Source of the DNA: Sipunculus nudus | Taxonomy: Eukaryota > Annelida > Sipuncula > Golfingiida > Sipunculidae | Direction of reading: 5' to 3' | Assembly (NCBI GenBank): GCA_026874595.1 | Contig: CM049313.1 | Location: 31,432,008-31,496,007, forward strand | Length of the DNA stretch: 64,000 nucleotides | Shown: positions 1 to 12,610 of the stretch, piece after piece | Layout of the letters: every line of letters begins with the position of its first letter | Numbering within the stretch: the stretch's first letter is position 1 | Notes under the pieces: model-generated | Told to the model about the DNA's origin: nothing | The model's database searches: none | The model's input: only the letters and a program-made list of their open reading frames with translations | Translations under genes and position numbers: made by a program

Positions 1-497
1 AAATATTCATGAAGGAATTGATTTAGAGGTATTTTATAAATAAACTGATAATGTAAAATGTGAAGTGTCAAATAAGTCGCACAAAGCTTTACAAAACCAT
101 ATACATCAAACTGTTTATATTATCTAAAGTCCCTGACATACCTACTAATTTTATCAGTGACATTTTAATACATGCATGGGACATGCTTGCAAGGCTCCAT
201 AGAATCATGATATTCTGTCCTTTTACATGATGTATATTGATGTTGTGTAACATTTTCCAAGGCTCTGTATCCTGTGTGATTTATTATTTCATATGTACTA
301 GGAGATTATGCATTAGTAAGAACTTTAAAAACTTTATTCAACAGAAGTTAGGCCAAAAAAAAAAGGTATGATTCTCAGACACTTCTTTTTTTTTTAAATC
401 AGTGCAGGCGGTTTTTTTTTATTACCTGTTTTTGTATGTTTCAATAAAAAATGTCATATGATCAGGGAAAAGCATGATATAAACGTAATGTTTTTTT
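1..497. other. Intronic or intergenic, no feature recognised
   Basis: AT-rich sequence with several T runs. No coding or RNA signal seen. It lies on the 3' side of the last visible Ig exon in gene orientation. Confidence 0.5.
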
Positions 498-2959
498 AGC
501 TCAGCTGACTATAAGTCATCTGAGCTATAGTCGTGGTCCTTTGTCCGTCAGCTGTCTGTCCGTCCGTTAAACTGGCTCGTTTTGAAACCGTTAGACCTAC
601 AAATCCAAAATTTGGCATACAGTTAGATGTCCCCAAATTCTCCAACCATACCGAAAATTGGGTCATTAGGACTTCGTTCCTTCGAGATATTTGGGAATAA
701 CCTCCATTTTCCATAAAAAAACCATTGTTACACTATAAGACTGCCTAATATCAAAACCACTGATCTGATTTTGATTATAGTAAATATGCATATTCTTCCA
801 TACATTTTCTATGTACATCCCAAAAATTAGGTCAGTATTGCATAATTAGTTGAAGTTATGGGCCGGAACATAATGCACCTCATAAAAAATAAGGAAATAT
901 ATTTACTCTTTTAACATAAGAATGGCTGAAGCTAGAGACTTCTTTCAGGGATATAACTCCATTTAATCAAGATTCAATTGTATACCAAAAATTAGATCTG
1001 AATTTTGCAAATTTTTTAAAGTTATTTGCATAAATATGAAATCAGTACCTAAAATTTTGCCCAAATTTGGGCATGGCACGTTTTTTCCCTGTAAGTACTG
1101 TTGGTTTAATTTTCATATCATGCACACGTAAGTATTTCAGCTTCTAAATTCTGAAATTTGAAAGGAATTGACCGAAAACTGTAGCTTTTATTACATTTTT
1201 TATGAGACCATGTCACACCTAGGCTGCCCCTCTATATGTCCCCATATTGACCTTTCATGCTTGAAGCGAGGCATATACTGCAGCCAGCCAGCTCTTGGGT
1301 GGCCTCAGCTGGATATAGCTATTCAACCCCCCTCCTCTTGTAATTGTTTGGCCAAAAACATAACAATAAACAATAATTTTAAAAAATTATCGGTTTACAA
1401 TAACAACTTTAAGAAAAATAAAGGGAAAAGGAATTTTATGGTTAATAAGTAACAGGACCTTGCAATTTCTGATGTTTTATGGATCTTTCATGGATTGCTG
1501 AAAATATATTTCAAATGACACCATGAAGTCACCATTGGGTATTTTTTAATTTCAATCATAAAAATAAAAAAAATAAATAATTAAATAAAATTGTTGTTTA
1601 CTATTAGGGATTATGTGAAGCAAGTTAATGATAGACAAGGATGCATTTGATCATATTAAATATTCTAAATTTCCAGGTCTTTTCCAGGTGTTTAATTTGT
1701 TGGGTTTTTTTTAATTACAAAATTAAAAAAAAATGAAATGTGTAAAAAATTTTTAAAAAATTACTCAGACAAGTGCTCATTAAAGATGTCAATATGTTTG
1801 AATAATAACATTCAGACTCATGGCTGTATCAGCTGTTACATGATACTGGGTAAATAATCAAAATTTATATTTCTGATAACTTTATTTCAGTTAACAAAAT
1901 TAAACATTCCCAACTCCAGTTTGCTCCTTGTATAATATATTGGTTTGTTTTGATCCTTGGGTTATTTTGAACACATGTATTAGTTTCGTAGTAGAGATTA
2001 TTTTCTTTTTTTCTGATACAAATTTAAAAAAAATAAAATTTTTAAAATGTGATAAAAATATCAGGTCTTAAAGACAAGTTCTCATTATGATGTCTAGAAT
2101 GTTAATAATTGTCATAAGTGTCTTGACAGTGATGTGAAAGTATTCAAAATGAATATAATATTTTTTTTTATAAATCAAAGCCATAAAACCAGGTAGTTAC
2201 AATCATTATTAACATTTGTGAAATTTGTATATTCTGGATTCTCAAGAGTTTCATTCGACTGAAACTGAATAAATATGATACCTTGAGTGAATACTTAATA
2301 ATTGTATTCAAATATGATTAAAAAAATTCAATAGTTCAGTAATGAAAATTAATACAAATACTAATACAGGTAAAAAGAAAGAATTTGAGTGCAAATACTT
2401 TCAAAATGTATTCATTAATGCATTCATGAATATATTTTATAATTTTATTTTAATCATTTATTTCAATTATATTATTAAAAGAAATCTTTTCAAATGTTAC
2501 TGTTAATAATTTTTAATTAAAATTATATTTTGCCCAATAATTCCAATTAATTTTTAATGAATAGTTTTTAACTCTCATATCATTTGTGCTAGTGGTACTT
2601 TTGGCTATGGGCAACCTGAAATTATTGAATAACAGTTAACTCCTTTGTAAAAAGCATGAATGATAATTAACATGACTTACAGTGGACATTTATTTCCTGT
2701 TACTAGTGTTAGTGCTGTGGATTTAATTTTCACAGCATGTACACATAAGCATTTCATCTGTTAAAATCTGAAATTTGAGACCAATAGATCAAAACTGTAG
2801 ATGTCATTCAAGTTTTCAAGCACCATGTCTTGATTGCTTTCATCAAGTCAGTGAAATGTGTGCTTGGGCAGTATTACATAACTGGTTCAAATTCTGACCT
2901 AGCCACTGCCTCTGTGATTGTCTGGGTCAGGCTGGGTCAGGCAGTAATTACCGGAGAGC

Positions 2960-3110
2960 CTCTCTCTCTCTCTCTCTCTGGCAGTCTAATTCTCTCTCTC
3001 TCGCTCTCTCTCTCTCCATGACAGTCTAGCTCACTCTCTCTTGCTCTCTCTCTTTTCTCTCTCTCTTTTTTTCTCTCTCTCTCTCTTTCTGTCCCATTCT
3101 CTCTCACCCC
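2960..3110. repeat. CT/GA polypyrimidine microsatellite
   Basis: About 150 bp of nearly pure CTCTCT on the plus strand, broken by short interruptions. It creates low-complexity open frames on both strands that are not genes. Confidence 0.9.
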
Positions 3111-3887
3111 TAAGCCTCCCTGCACCCCATTCTGTTGACAGGTACTATAAACCAGAATAATTAGCTATGAATGTTGAAGCAGTTTAGAAATTTGAATCAA
3201 CTAAAATATTCATATATATATGTTATACTGTAAATGTGTAGTTACATTTTTAAACCTGGAAAAAATGATGTATTGAAAAAAGGAATAAAGGCAAATATTG
3301 TTAATTTTTCCTGGCTCAGTAGAATGGGAATTAAAATGATTTGCTTTGTTTCTCCACCTTTCTGCCTGCTTAAATATTTAATAATTATGAATATACATTT
3401 TTCTCTGTAAGTACTTGGATTAAATTTAATATCCTGTATGAATATGCAAGGGTGCTGTAATTCCCACCATCCCCTTCCCCCACCCCATAGAGTCCTAGCT
3501 CTTTGGCACTGTGAACAATAGTTCTATTGCTATTCCATAAAATTGAATAATTAAAGATAATATATACAGAAAGACTGAGGAGTTGTAACTCCCATCAAAA
3601 CCCCCTCTCCCCGTCAATCCTTCCACCTGTTTCGGATTTTATGGCTACTGTATACATATGATAAAATAGAAAATAGGTTTATTAAAATAATTGGATCTCA
3701 TTAAACAAATCTGTAAACTGTTGAACTGTCAACAGCTTATCAAAAAGGTAACCAATGGAAACACATGGTCAGATCTCAAAATATTATTTGCAACAATTTC
3801 TTCAAAAAGATTACCTTTTCTGATCTTTTCATAATATTTTAGATTTTAACCTTCCAGGTGTTTAAGTACTGTTGAATGCTCCACCCC

Positions 3888-3940
3888 CTCTCTCTGTCTG
3901 TTTGTCTGTCTGTCTGTCTCTCTCTCTCTCCTTTTCTCTC
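3888..3940. repeat. TCTG/CT microsatellite
   Basis: CTCTCTGTCTGTTTGTCTG followed by TCTG and CT repeats. A short simple repeat inside element A1. Confidence 0.85.
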
Positions 3941-4585
3941 TACATCCACCTCATAGCTGCCCTCACTGTTCCCTTCTCTGAACCCCATCCCAATGTCAGC
4001 CTCAGTAAACAAGAACAAGATGAATCAGATATATTCATACTTTAATATTTTGTATAACTATTCGTCCATAGGTACCTGCCAGAAATTATGTCAATATTGT
4101 GTAATATGTAGACATAGTGGGCATCAAAATTATGTACATTGTCAAGACTGAATAGATATTGTGTCATACAGTCACAAATTCATATATCCCCACATCAGCA
4201 TAGTAAATCATAACATCATATCTGTCAAATTGAAATCTTGCAGACTTCCATACACTAGATCCTTCAACAATTAGCCTATTCATCATTCTACTACTGCTTA
4301 TTACTGCTGTCATTGCATTCATATTTGCTCAGATATATCACAATTTTCAACCCCTCCTAAATAAATAAATAATAAACCACTATATTTTACTCTATTAATC
4401 CATCAGTCAGGTTATTTCATTTATTATTTACTCACATATTACATTACATTCCTTAATTAATTTATAATAGCCCCATATGTCCATGATATTCATAAGCTTT
4501 ATAGACTCGATATAGTATCACAATGGAGAAACATTTATGGTCCAATCACAATCAGCTGAGCTCCGTGACCCATGGGTCCCTTGTT

Positions 4586-5179
4586 CTAAACAGGTAAAAG
4601 CACTACATAACAAAGGAAAACTTTTTTTTGATTGGGGGGGGGGGGGTGCCTGAGAACCATACCTTTTTTTTCCCTTACATAATTGTAGGTAAATAAGTCA
4701 CATGGACTGTGCATGACGTGATATTCCAGCAATCTGAGACAACAGCATGATCAACATCTCATATGACACTGTTTTTGAGTGGAATTGCTCTGTTACATTT
4801 TGTTTGTATTTATTAAGTAAGCTGGCTATATATGGCTAATGAAAAGACACCACCTTTGTCCATAAATCTTTGTAAAATTGCATTTTCCACATGAATTAAA
4901 ATATTCCAGTTGCCCATGTAAATATATAAAAGTCCTGCCAAAGTGGAACCTAGGTCACAGGGATCACATTTCTTCAAGAATTTAGCATTTCTTTAAGCAA
5001 TTTAGCAATTTTTGGATACCTATTGTTACTGTTCATTTCTGCCTGATCAGAAAACCACTTGGGCTTTATTCCTGTAATTTGTCATATATAAACATATGAT
5101 ATCCTCATAAATTCTACAAGTTTTAAACCCTTTGACAAAGATTGATACTTTAATAAGCTGTTATATAAAACATTTAATA
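4586..5179. other. Intervening sequence, no gene
   Basis: AT-rich and without recognisable domains. It includes a G run near 4636-4647. It separates elements A1 and C2. Confidence 0.5.
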
Positions 5180-5877
5180 TATCCCCAGAAAAAGTTATAT
5201 ATATAGGGATATTATGGTTTAGGCATGGGCGCTGCTGCTGCAGAGATTTCCTTCAGGCTAGGTAACCTGAAAAAATATTTCACGGATCTTTACCAAACTT
5301 GACAGTTGCATAGATATGGGTGAGAGGCCGAAGCATTTAAAATGGGGTTGTGATCTTTATTAGGAGAGTGACCTTGACAGAGAATAGTTAAATTTTGGGA
5401 GAAAAAAACACCAATATAAAATATTTCAAGAAATCTTGCATGGATTGATCCAATTAAGTTGACTGAAGATCTTGGATAATGTTGTCATGAACCAGAAATT
5501 TGTGGCACCACCTATTAACCTTTTCTTGTTTTTGTGCCATTTAATTCCCCCATCATTGCCACTTGATAGTACTGTGAGCTTTATAAGTAAAAAAAAAAAA
5601 CTAATGGACAAATTTCTTTCATATTATGCATATACATAGATGTAGGTTATGAGATGAGGTATATTTAAATTGGGGTCATGACCTCTCCTATGAGAGTGGG
5701 TCTTGACCTTGAATATTCCCATATTTGGTAAAAAATATTGTTTCTCAAGTTGATAGATGGAAGAAAACCATGGTTGCTTTCCAATTGTTAGTATGTTCCG
5801 CTGAAGATGGGGGCCTATTCTAAAAGATCAATTGTTTTGGGATACTATGGCACCAGCAGTGCCAAGAAATTCTAGTT
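5180..5877 (+). mobile_element. Family C element C2 (HINE-like)
   Basis: It starts TATCCCCAG and ends with GGGATACTATGG, the palindrome-like GGCACCAGCAGTGCC at about 5849-5863, and the tail AAGAAATTCTAGTT. Element C1 at 45.2-46.2 kb shares both ends and the interior (drug-like blocks around ATTATGCATATACATAGA and GGGTCATGACCT). It is non-coding. Confidence 0.65.
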
Positions 5878-5943
5878 ATATTTGACCTCAAACATGACAG
5901 CTAGACTGGCCACAAATATATATAGAGCTGACCTGGAATTTAT

Positions 5944-6190
5944 ACAAGACAGTTGATACATGGTCTGCTGGGAGCAGACACAGCAGGAGGGATCCTGTCT
6001 TGGTTCAAGACAATTGATACATGGTCTGCTGGGAGCAGACACAGCAGGAGGGATCCTGTCTTGGTTCAAGACAATTGATACATGGTCTGCTGGGAGCAGA
6101 CACAGCAGGAGGGATCCTGTCTTGGTACAAGACAATTGATACATGGTCTGCTAGGAGCAGACACAGCAGGAGGGATCCTGTCTTGCCTGG
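5944..6190. repeat. 61-bp minisatellite with two hairpins per unit, 4 copies
   Basis: Four nearly identical units at a 61-bp period (CATGGTCTG at 5959, 6020, 6081 and 6142). Each unit holds GTCTGCTGGGAGCAGAC and the junction TGTCTTGGTTCAAGACA. Both are inverted repeats that could fold as hairpins. Open frames across it on both strands are by-products of the repeat. Confidence 0.9.
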
Positions 6191-7573
6191 CCAGGTGAAT
6201 GATTATGTAATGCTGCAAGTTTGAGTCAATTACTCACCTATTGTGTGTAAATTGTTGTTCATCATAATATCAACTTATAAAATATGTAAAAATTGCCTTG
6301 AAAAAATGAATTAAAAGAGAAATGTATTTTTGTTTTTGCTGTGCAAAGTTTTGTGTCTGCATGGTCCCACATGTAATCTGGGTGATAGCATGTCATGCGT
6401 ATATAGCCATCTTATTTGAATTATTAAAATTATTAAATGAAATTGATCTGTATTATCATACATCAAGTTAGATATATTAATGCCAATAATGGTAAGTAAC
6501 AGTACAATTAATATTTTGAATTTATATATATTTACTTAGTCTTTTCTAAAATGTTTCACATGTGAAAATGTGTTTCAAATGTGATAAATGTGATTGGGAT
6601 CCTATAAAAACTTTTTTTTTAATTTTTAAACCATAGTTTAACATTTAGATTAAGACTCCTGGTATTCAATATATAATTGGATGAAATTTCTGCAAGCTGA
6701 AGCTTATGTTTTCATCAGAGTACTTCATAACTTTTCTTTATTTTTGTAATTATGTATAATACAGCTGTTTTCATCATATGAAATTACTTATGTATGGAAT
6801 GCGGCATGCAGAATTCGTGTCAAGAGATTCCATATGAACCTGCATGGTGGCATGCATTTTTTTGTGTGTTGCCCCTAGATACACTGGGGAACCTTCAGAA
6901 ATCACTACATGTAGCAATTTGTTTTCCAGATACGTATTCCGCATGCTAGCTCCGCACATAAGGAATATCGCCTTATTTATTTAGTCAATACCAATTTTGT
7001 CTTCATTCCGAATCTCGCATTCCCAACAGGTGGAAACTTAGCTTTAAGTTGTGAAAATAAATTTCTTAAATTAAATTTTAAGGTACTTCTGAACTTGTGG
7101 TTTCTTGCAGCATTTTATGACCAGTTTGAGATGAAATCTATATAAATGAAATAATGTTGCATGGATTGTGAACATGTTCAGGCTTTTATATATGAAATTG
7201 TGTTTTCTCCAGTGATCATGAAATCAAATAAACTGCAGTTTAACTGAATACATATATATCTTGAGGTTGCAAGTGTGCTATATTTTCAACAGGTGTAGGT
7301 ATATGCAGGAAAAGAACACGGCAGGCTGGCCACATTGGTGGCTCAGACAGCCACTCTTGGGTTTTGATTGGTATGGTAGGCTTCATGCAGACAGGTTTAA
7401 TGGGGGCCCCAGATCTGGCAATAGTATACTAAGTACCCACATCAGAGGGGACATTTAGTACCAGTCCTGCCTTCATGTGACTAATAGTTACAAGTAGGTG
7501 CCAACTAGGCTTGTTATGCCATCACCAGGCTGTCACATGTTGATTTATCTATGGGAAACAAAGTCTCATTTTT
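6191..7573. other. Intervening sequence, no gene
   Basis: AT-rich. A minus-strand open frame at 6774-6959 was checked as a possible Ig3 exon and shows no cysteine-tryptophan pattern or suitable splice context. Nothing else recognised. Confidence 0.45.
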
Positions 7574-9130
7574 ATCTCAGATGACTTTCAGTCATGCTGA
7601 GCTATAGCATCACCCTTTGTCTTTCGTCTTTCAGTCCCCCTGTCCATCCATCTGTCTGTCTGTTAGCACAGCACAAATCTTAACTGTTGAACCTAGAATC
7701 TTCTAACTGAACATTCAGGGAGGTTTTTTTTTAGCTCAGCTGACTGAAACTTATCTGAGCTATAGCAGTGAACCTTTGTTCGGCGTTCATCCGTCTGTCC
7801 ATCCATTAACCAGGAACAAATCGTAACCACTGGTCCTGAAATCTTCTCACCTGACATCCAGAGAAATCCATGAAAAATCTCCTGGGAAACCTGAAATTAG
7901 GTCTCTGTTACATATATTCTTTAAGCTATAGGGCTCCAAAGTACCCCCCAGAATAATGGAAAATTTGATACAAAAGCTCAAGTATCTGAACAACTAATGC
8001 ATTGATCACCATGATTCTTTCCATGGATATTGATCATGGAGTGTTTCATCAGTTTCTGCAGATTGGTGGCACCACCTGTGTTTTTTCTATTCTTTTACGA
8101 TTTATTTTTTCTCTATTTTTGGGACCATAAAAGATGCAGTCATCTGTTAACAGGGCACAAATCCTTAGGACTGGACCTAGAATCTTCTTTCATGACATGC
8201 AGGGAGGCCCATGAAAAGTCTCTGTGGAAACCTGGAATAAGGTCTCTGTTACCGGGTTCTTCGAGCTATAGGGCTCTGAATCGTCTGATGTACCCCCTAG
8301 AATAATGGAAAATTTGATACAAAGGCTCAAGTATCTGAACAACTATTGCATTGATCACCATGATTCTTTGCATGAATATTGATCATGGAGTGATTCATCA
8401 GTTTTTGCAGACAGGTGGCACCACCTATATTTTTTCAATTTTTTTCTCTATTTTTGAGACCTCTTAAGATGCAGTCATATGTTACAAATCATAACCACTG
8501 GACCTAGAATCTTCTATCATGACATGCAGGGAGGCCCATTAAAAGTCTCCTTGGAAACCTAGCAACCCCCCCCCCCCCCCCCCAGCATAATTGAAAATTT
8601 GATAACAAAGCAGGGCACAAATCATAACCATTGGACCTAGAATCTTCTAACTTAAAATCCAGGGAGGTCCATGAAAAGTCTCCTTGAAAACATGAAAGTA
8701 GGTCTCTGTTACCCATAATCTTTGAGCAATGGGGCTTATAAGCATACCCCAGAATATTTGAAATTTTGATACCAAAAGTAGAGCACAAATTATAACCATA
8801 GGACCAAGAATCTTCTCACTTGGCATGCTGAGAATTCCTCAAAAGTTCTCCCCTCAAAACCTGAAATTGGGTCACTGTGACCTATATTCTTAGAGTTTTG
8901 GGGTATGTTTGAGAATCCCAGAAGTAATGAAAATACACACATATTGCCAGGTTCCTCAGGAAAGGCTGGTTGGATTCTCATCAAATTTGGTGTGCACATG
9001 GGTCTTAATGAACTTGAGCTAATATGCATGAATGATGATGCCACCTATATTATCTTAATTAGTTTCCTGTGCAAGGACATATTGTCAACATGTCAGTCTG
9101 CTGATCGTCATGACCCATGGGTCACTTGTT
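7574..9130 (+). mobile_element. Family A element A2 with a second 5' end inside and tandem interior
   Basis: Two family A 5' hairpins occur, at about 7574 (TATCTCAGATGACT ... CTGAGCTATAG) and 7733 (AGCTCAGCTGACT). One 3' end (GACCCATGGGTCACTTGTT) closes at 9130. The interior carries about five diverged repeats of a block centred on GGACCTAGAATCTTCT and CAGGGAGG, at 7850, 8180, 8508, 8640 and 8808. A C run lies near 8567-8583. Non-coding. Confidence 0.65.
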
Positions 9131-11009
9131 ATAGGAGAAAAGCAAAAAAAATTTTAAATCTTCTTCTCCGAAACTGTCCAGCCAAATTGTTCAGTATTTC
9201 ACAGGAATAATCTCTGAAACAATCTCTCTTAAGTTTGTTCAAATGGTTCCATTTCAGTGAATTTTGGCCGAGTTACAGGAAGCTGAACTTAGTCATTTGG
9301 CCAAAAAAGGAAACTAAAATTACAGTATCAGAAACAGCTTGAGCTGTTTTCACCAAATTTTATGCAAATGTTGGTCATATGACTCATATATGAATTTGAG
9401 GTATTGGTGGCCCCACCTGCATCAACCTTTTCTGTACAAGGGTCATCGGTCATTACATTAACCCATGATTTCTCAGGAATAGCAGGAGCTAGCATCCCCA
9501 AAATTTATGCAAAAATCTGTCACACATCAAATGTTGTTGGATTGAGCTTTTTGTGGCTCCACCTGCATTAACTTACATTTTACAGGGGAAAAGCTAAAAA
9601 AACCTTTGAAAATCTTCTTCTCTGAAATCATTTGGCCAAATGGTTCAGTATTTTACAGAAATGATCCCAGATATAAGCTCTCTCAAGTTTGTTCAAATAT
9701 GGCGCCACCAACATCAACCTGTTTTTTATGGAAAAAAAACTTGCCTCTTTCAATTAAAAAACATGGTTTATGATGAAACTGTCAAGCTGAATCATTTAAT
9801 TTTTCACAAGAATAATCTTTGGGTAGGGTTTTTTCAATTGTATAAGAACAGATTTGGTTAATCATTGGTAGAGTCATGAGAATAGAAAGCTTCATGAAAT
9901 TGGTCTTGTGGCCATTAGTAATCCTATATTTCAAACTGAGGACTTCAATAGTCTTCTTCTACAAAACTGTTGTTTCAACTTCTGTAACATTGCACAGAAA
10001 ATTATTCTTAGGAGGCCTTTGTTCAAGTTTACTTAAATAATTGTTGGCAGAATTATTGGACCTTTAACAATGAAAGCACTACATCTTTTATTATTCTAAA
10101 CATTTTGATAAAACAATCTTAAGGGTATGTCAACTTGAAAAAGCCAAAGTCTTTTAGTATATGAAATCAGATTTACCAACAGGCCAAGATCATGTCTGTA
10201 TCTATAAAAAGCTTGGCAGACTACCAACTATTTCAGATTTGGCAACAGGCCAAAGGTCAGTCTGGATCTATTTATAGCTTTGGCAGACTGCCAACTGTGT
10301 CAGACAATGCAACAGGTCAAGAGTTCATTCAGTGCAGCCAGGTGCAGGTCAAGAGTTCACTCAATGCAGTAGTTGCAGAGAGTAATTCGTTCTGCTTCAC
10401 ACAGGGCAACTGCCTTAATCACATAAGCCTGGTCAGCCCAGTTCACCTAACTTGAGGAAGTTTGATATATTGGCCTGATATTTTGACCTATCAATGCATC
10501 TTTGATGGCTTTCTCGTTCACAAGACTGGTGGCGCCACCTAGAGTGACATTTGCACAGTGTATGTGCCTGCTTTTTTATTGGGAGGGATTTGAAATATCA
10601 GCCTGAAATGGTGCATATTCATACATATTGATTAGCTGTGTTGTACACAAGACTTGATGGCGACACATACAATAATTATGCACAGCGTATGTCCCTCCTT
10701 ATTTCTTCAAAGGGGGGGGGGGGTGTTTGATATATTAGCCTGAAATAGGGCATTGGTATACATCTTGGATAGCTTCATCGTATGCAAGACTGATATGGCA
10801 CCACATACAGTCATTTTTGTGTTCTGTTCACCAATGCCAGTATTTTAGCAGTGATGTTTTTGTAATTGGTTCGTGTACAAAATGTGTAGTACTAGCATTG
10901 TTCATATACATGTTACACATGTACTTAAAAAATAATGGCCAAGCATTGAAGCATAAAACCTGGTGTATAAACCATTGCACAGGGTTGCATTAGGCCTGTA
11001 GGCCTTGTT
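9131..11009 (+). mobile_element. Family B element B1, 5'-truncated
   Basis: It abuts the 3' end of A2 and lacks the family B 5' end, but shares its interior with B2 and B4 (CTTCTCCGAAACTGTCCAGCC, GGTGGCCCCACCTGC, TTTGGCAGACTGCCAA). It ends with CACAGGGTTGCAT and the palindrome AGGCCTGTAGGCCT followed by TGTT. The motif GGTGGCGCCACC appears near 10528. Non-coding. Confidence 0.6.
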
Positions 11010-11164
11010 CTATTTTTCACCCATTTTTTCCTCTATTTAAACCATCAAATGACAGCAATCATATCAGTTTCTCAGCTATTGTTTAATCTAGCAGCCTTAA
11101 GGCCTCATTATACACCATGACTAATTTTATCATTCCCTATGGCCGGTACAACACCTGTATTTTT

Positions 11165-11430
11165 AGCTCAACTGACTTTCAGTTGTGTTGAGCTATAGTG
11201 ATTGGTATTTGTCCATTGTCCTGCTCCCAAGCTTCCCATTTGAACCATTCCACATTTTTTTGTGAAATTTGATGAATTGTTTCTCCCAAAATCTCAGATG
11301 AATTTGAAAACTAATGACCTTGACTTTCATCTTTCAAGTCAAATCTTCCAGAAATCTAGGATTTTTGTTCCTATGAAAATTATCCCATATTTATTTGTTG
11401 TCAGTCCCACTATTAGGGTAAATTGCAGTA
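11165..11430 (+). repeat. Family A-like fragment
   Basis: It begins with the hairpin AGCTCAACTGAC ... GTGTTGAGCT at 11165-11194. The text that follows (GATGAATTTGAAAACTAATG, ACCTTGACTTTCATC) resembles 58.68-58.90 kb rather than the main family A. It lies about 150 bp from the Ig exon c. Confidence 0.5.
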
Positions 11431-11579
11431 AAGCAGGTATGGATCATGACGTTGTACTTCCACTCCTCATGGTTATCATCATCATATTATCTAATGAAGT
11501 TAGTAGGGGTGTCATCACATGTTTGTATAGCCTACTCGAGTATGTATTACTGGAAGTGGTTTTGCCAGTTTATACTTAC

Positions 11580-11711
11580 ATTCTACGGTGACCTTCATTC
11601 TACGTATGTCATCAGGCTCCACCCCGTTTGTAGCCCGGCACTCATAAATGTAATCACAGTGGCGGGTCACATTCTTTATGAGGATCATCTCACCAGTTGC
11701 CCCCTCTATAG
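11580..11711 (-). CDS. Exon c: second half of Ig domain 2
   Basis: A 132-bp exon: two bases, 43 codons, one base. The acceptor is TTTATTTCAG and the donor is the consensus GTAAGT. The product runs IEGATGEMILIKNV, TRHCDYIYECRATNG, VEPDDIRRMKVTVE. It supplies the E and F strands, the second disulfide cysteine in YIYEC, the CxATNGV turn typical of this family, and the G strand. Two oddities: an extra cysteine four residues before the motif tyrosine, and tyrosine where D-x-G-x-Y-x-C normally has glycine. KNVT is a second glycosylation sequon. The following exon (expected Ig3) was not found between 1 and 11579. Confidence 0.9.
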
Positions 11712-12610
11712 CTGAAATAAATCCGTCAGATATATCATCTATTGAATTAAAAAATTTTCTGTTGTTTTTCACTCACAATTTAGAAGTTGATTTCCCTTCA
11801 TGGTGCTTGTCTTTATTTTACTGCCTGTTATGCATTATTAAACAGTTCATATTTCAACTTGGTGGCAGCTACGCTAAAAGCTTTCTTAATGTTCTCTATA
11901 CCAACTCCATAAATTCTCTGATAATTCACCAGTTTTAAATGGTTCATCAAAAGATTCATTATTAAAAAATCATGACACTGTACAAACTGTTCAAGTACTG
12001 CCGGTCTATTATACTGCCTTCTTTTTCAGTAAATCCAATTACTTGCACAATATTGCCAGACACATTGGTGACTCACTGAGAGCCTGTCTGCTGGTATTTA
12101 ACATTCACGAAACCATGTAGCAATATTTACCCAGGTTCACCCTAAGGACTTAACAAAGTCAACAGGTAAACACCTTCATCTCTTTGGCTTTGACACAGGA
12201 TTCAGCAAAATTGACTTTCATCAGGTAACTCATACTATATGACAAAACTCTTATAGACAAAACCCAATGTGAAACACTGCCAACACCTAAGCTTTGAAAA
12301 TATATAAGTAGGACATATAACCTCCCGCTTCTACAGTATAATTACATACAGTATCATTGCACCTGGTTTTTCTTAATTAGAAGAAGTAATAAGTCTACTG
12401 GTACTAATATAATTACATTATCACCATGTAAAGCCTGATGATGGTAGGGATTAGGATGGTGATAAGTTTACGGGAGGATATCTTAATAAGATTGTTAACT
12501 ATACAAGTAGTTGGATATAAAATAGACAGCCACAGTCACAGGTTTATGAAAATTCAACTTTGTAGGCATTAAGAAAATGGCCATAAAAAATAGAGGATAC
12601 CTCTTGCCTA
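11712..12610. other. Intron, no feature recognised
   Basis: Intron sequence immediately upstream of exon c in gene orientation. No repeat family or coding signal recognised. Confidence 0.5.

Larger units (their letters stand above)
498..4585 (+). mobile_element. Family A element A1 (long copy, HINE-like)
   Basis: It begins with a hairpin at 498-526: AGCTCAGCTGACT, a short loop, then AGTCATCTGAGCT. It ends at CAGCTGAGCT (the inverse of the start), then the palindrome GACCCATGGGTC at 4567-4578, then CCTTGTT. A minus-strand copy at 55.2-57.4 kb aligns by eye over more than 2 kb, and the copies at 21.6 and 44.5 kb align over their 5' kilobase. The interior repeats itself: blocks near 1115-1210 and 2730-2845 are related. 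It carries CT-rich microsatellites. No protein is encoded, so it is non-autonomous. The interior may be composite. Confidence 0.65.

Noticed and set aside
2830-3125. Ser-Leu rich and Arg-Glu rich frames
   Set aside because: Translation of a CT/GA microsatellite.
6774-6959. Minus-strand frame as the missing Ig3 exon
   Set aside because: No cysteine-tryptophan-cysteine spacing, and no acceptor and donor at suitable places.
8504-9044. Minus-strand frames of 84-94 codons
   Set aside because: They lie wholly in element A2 and cross its internal repeats.
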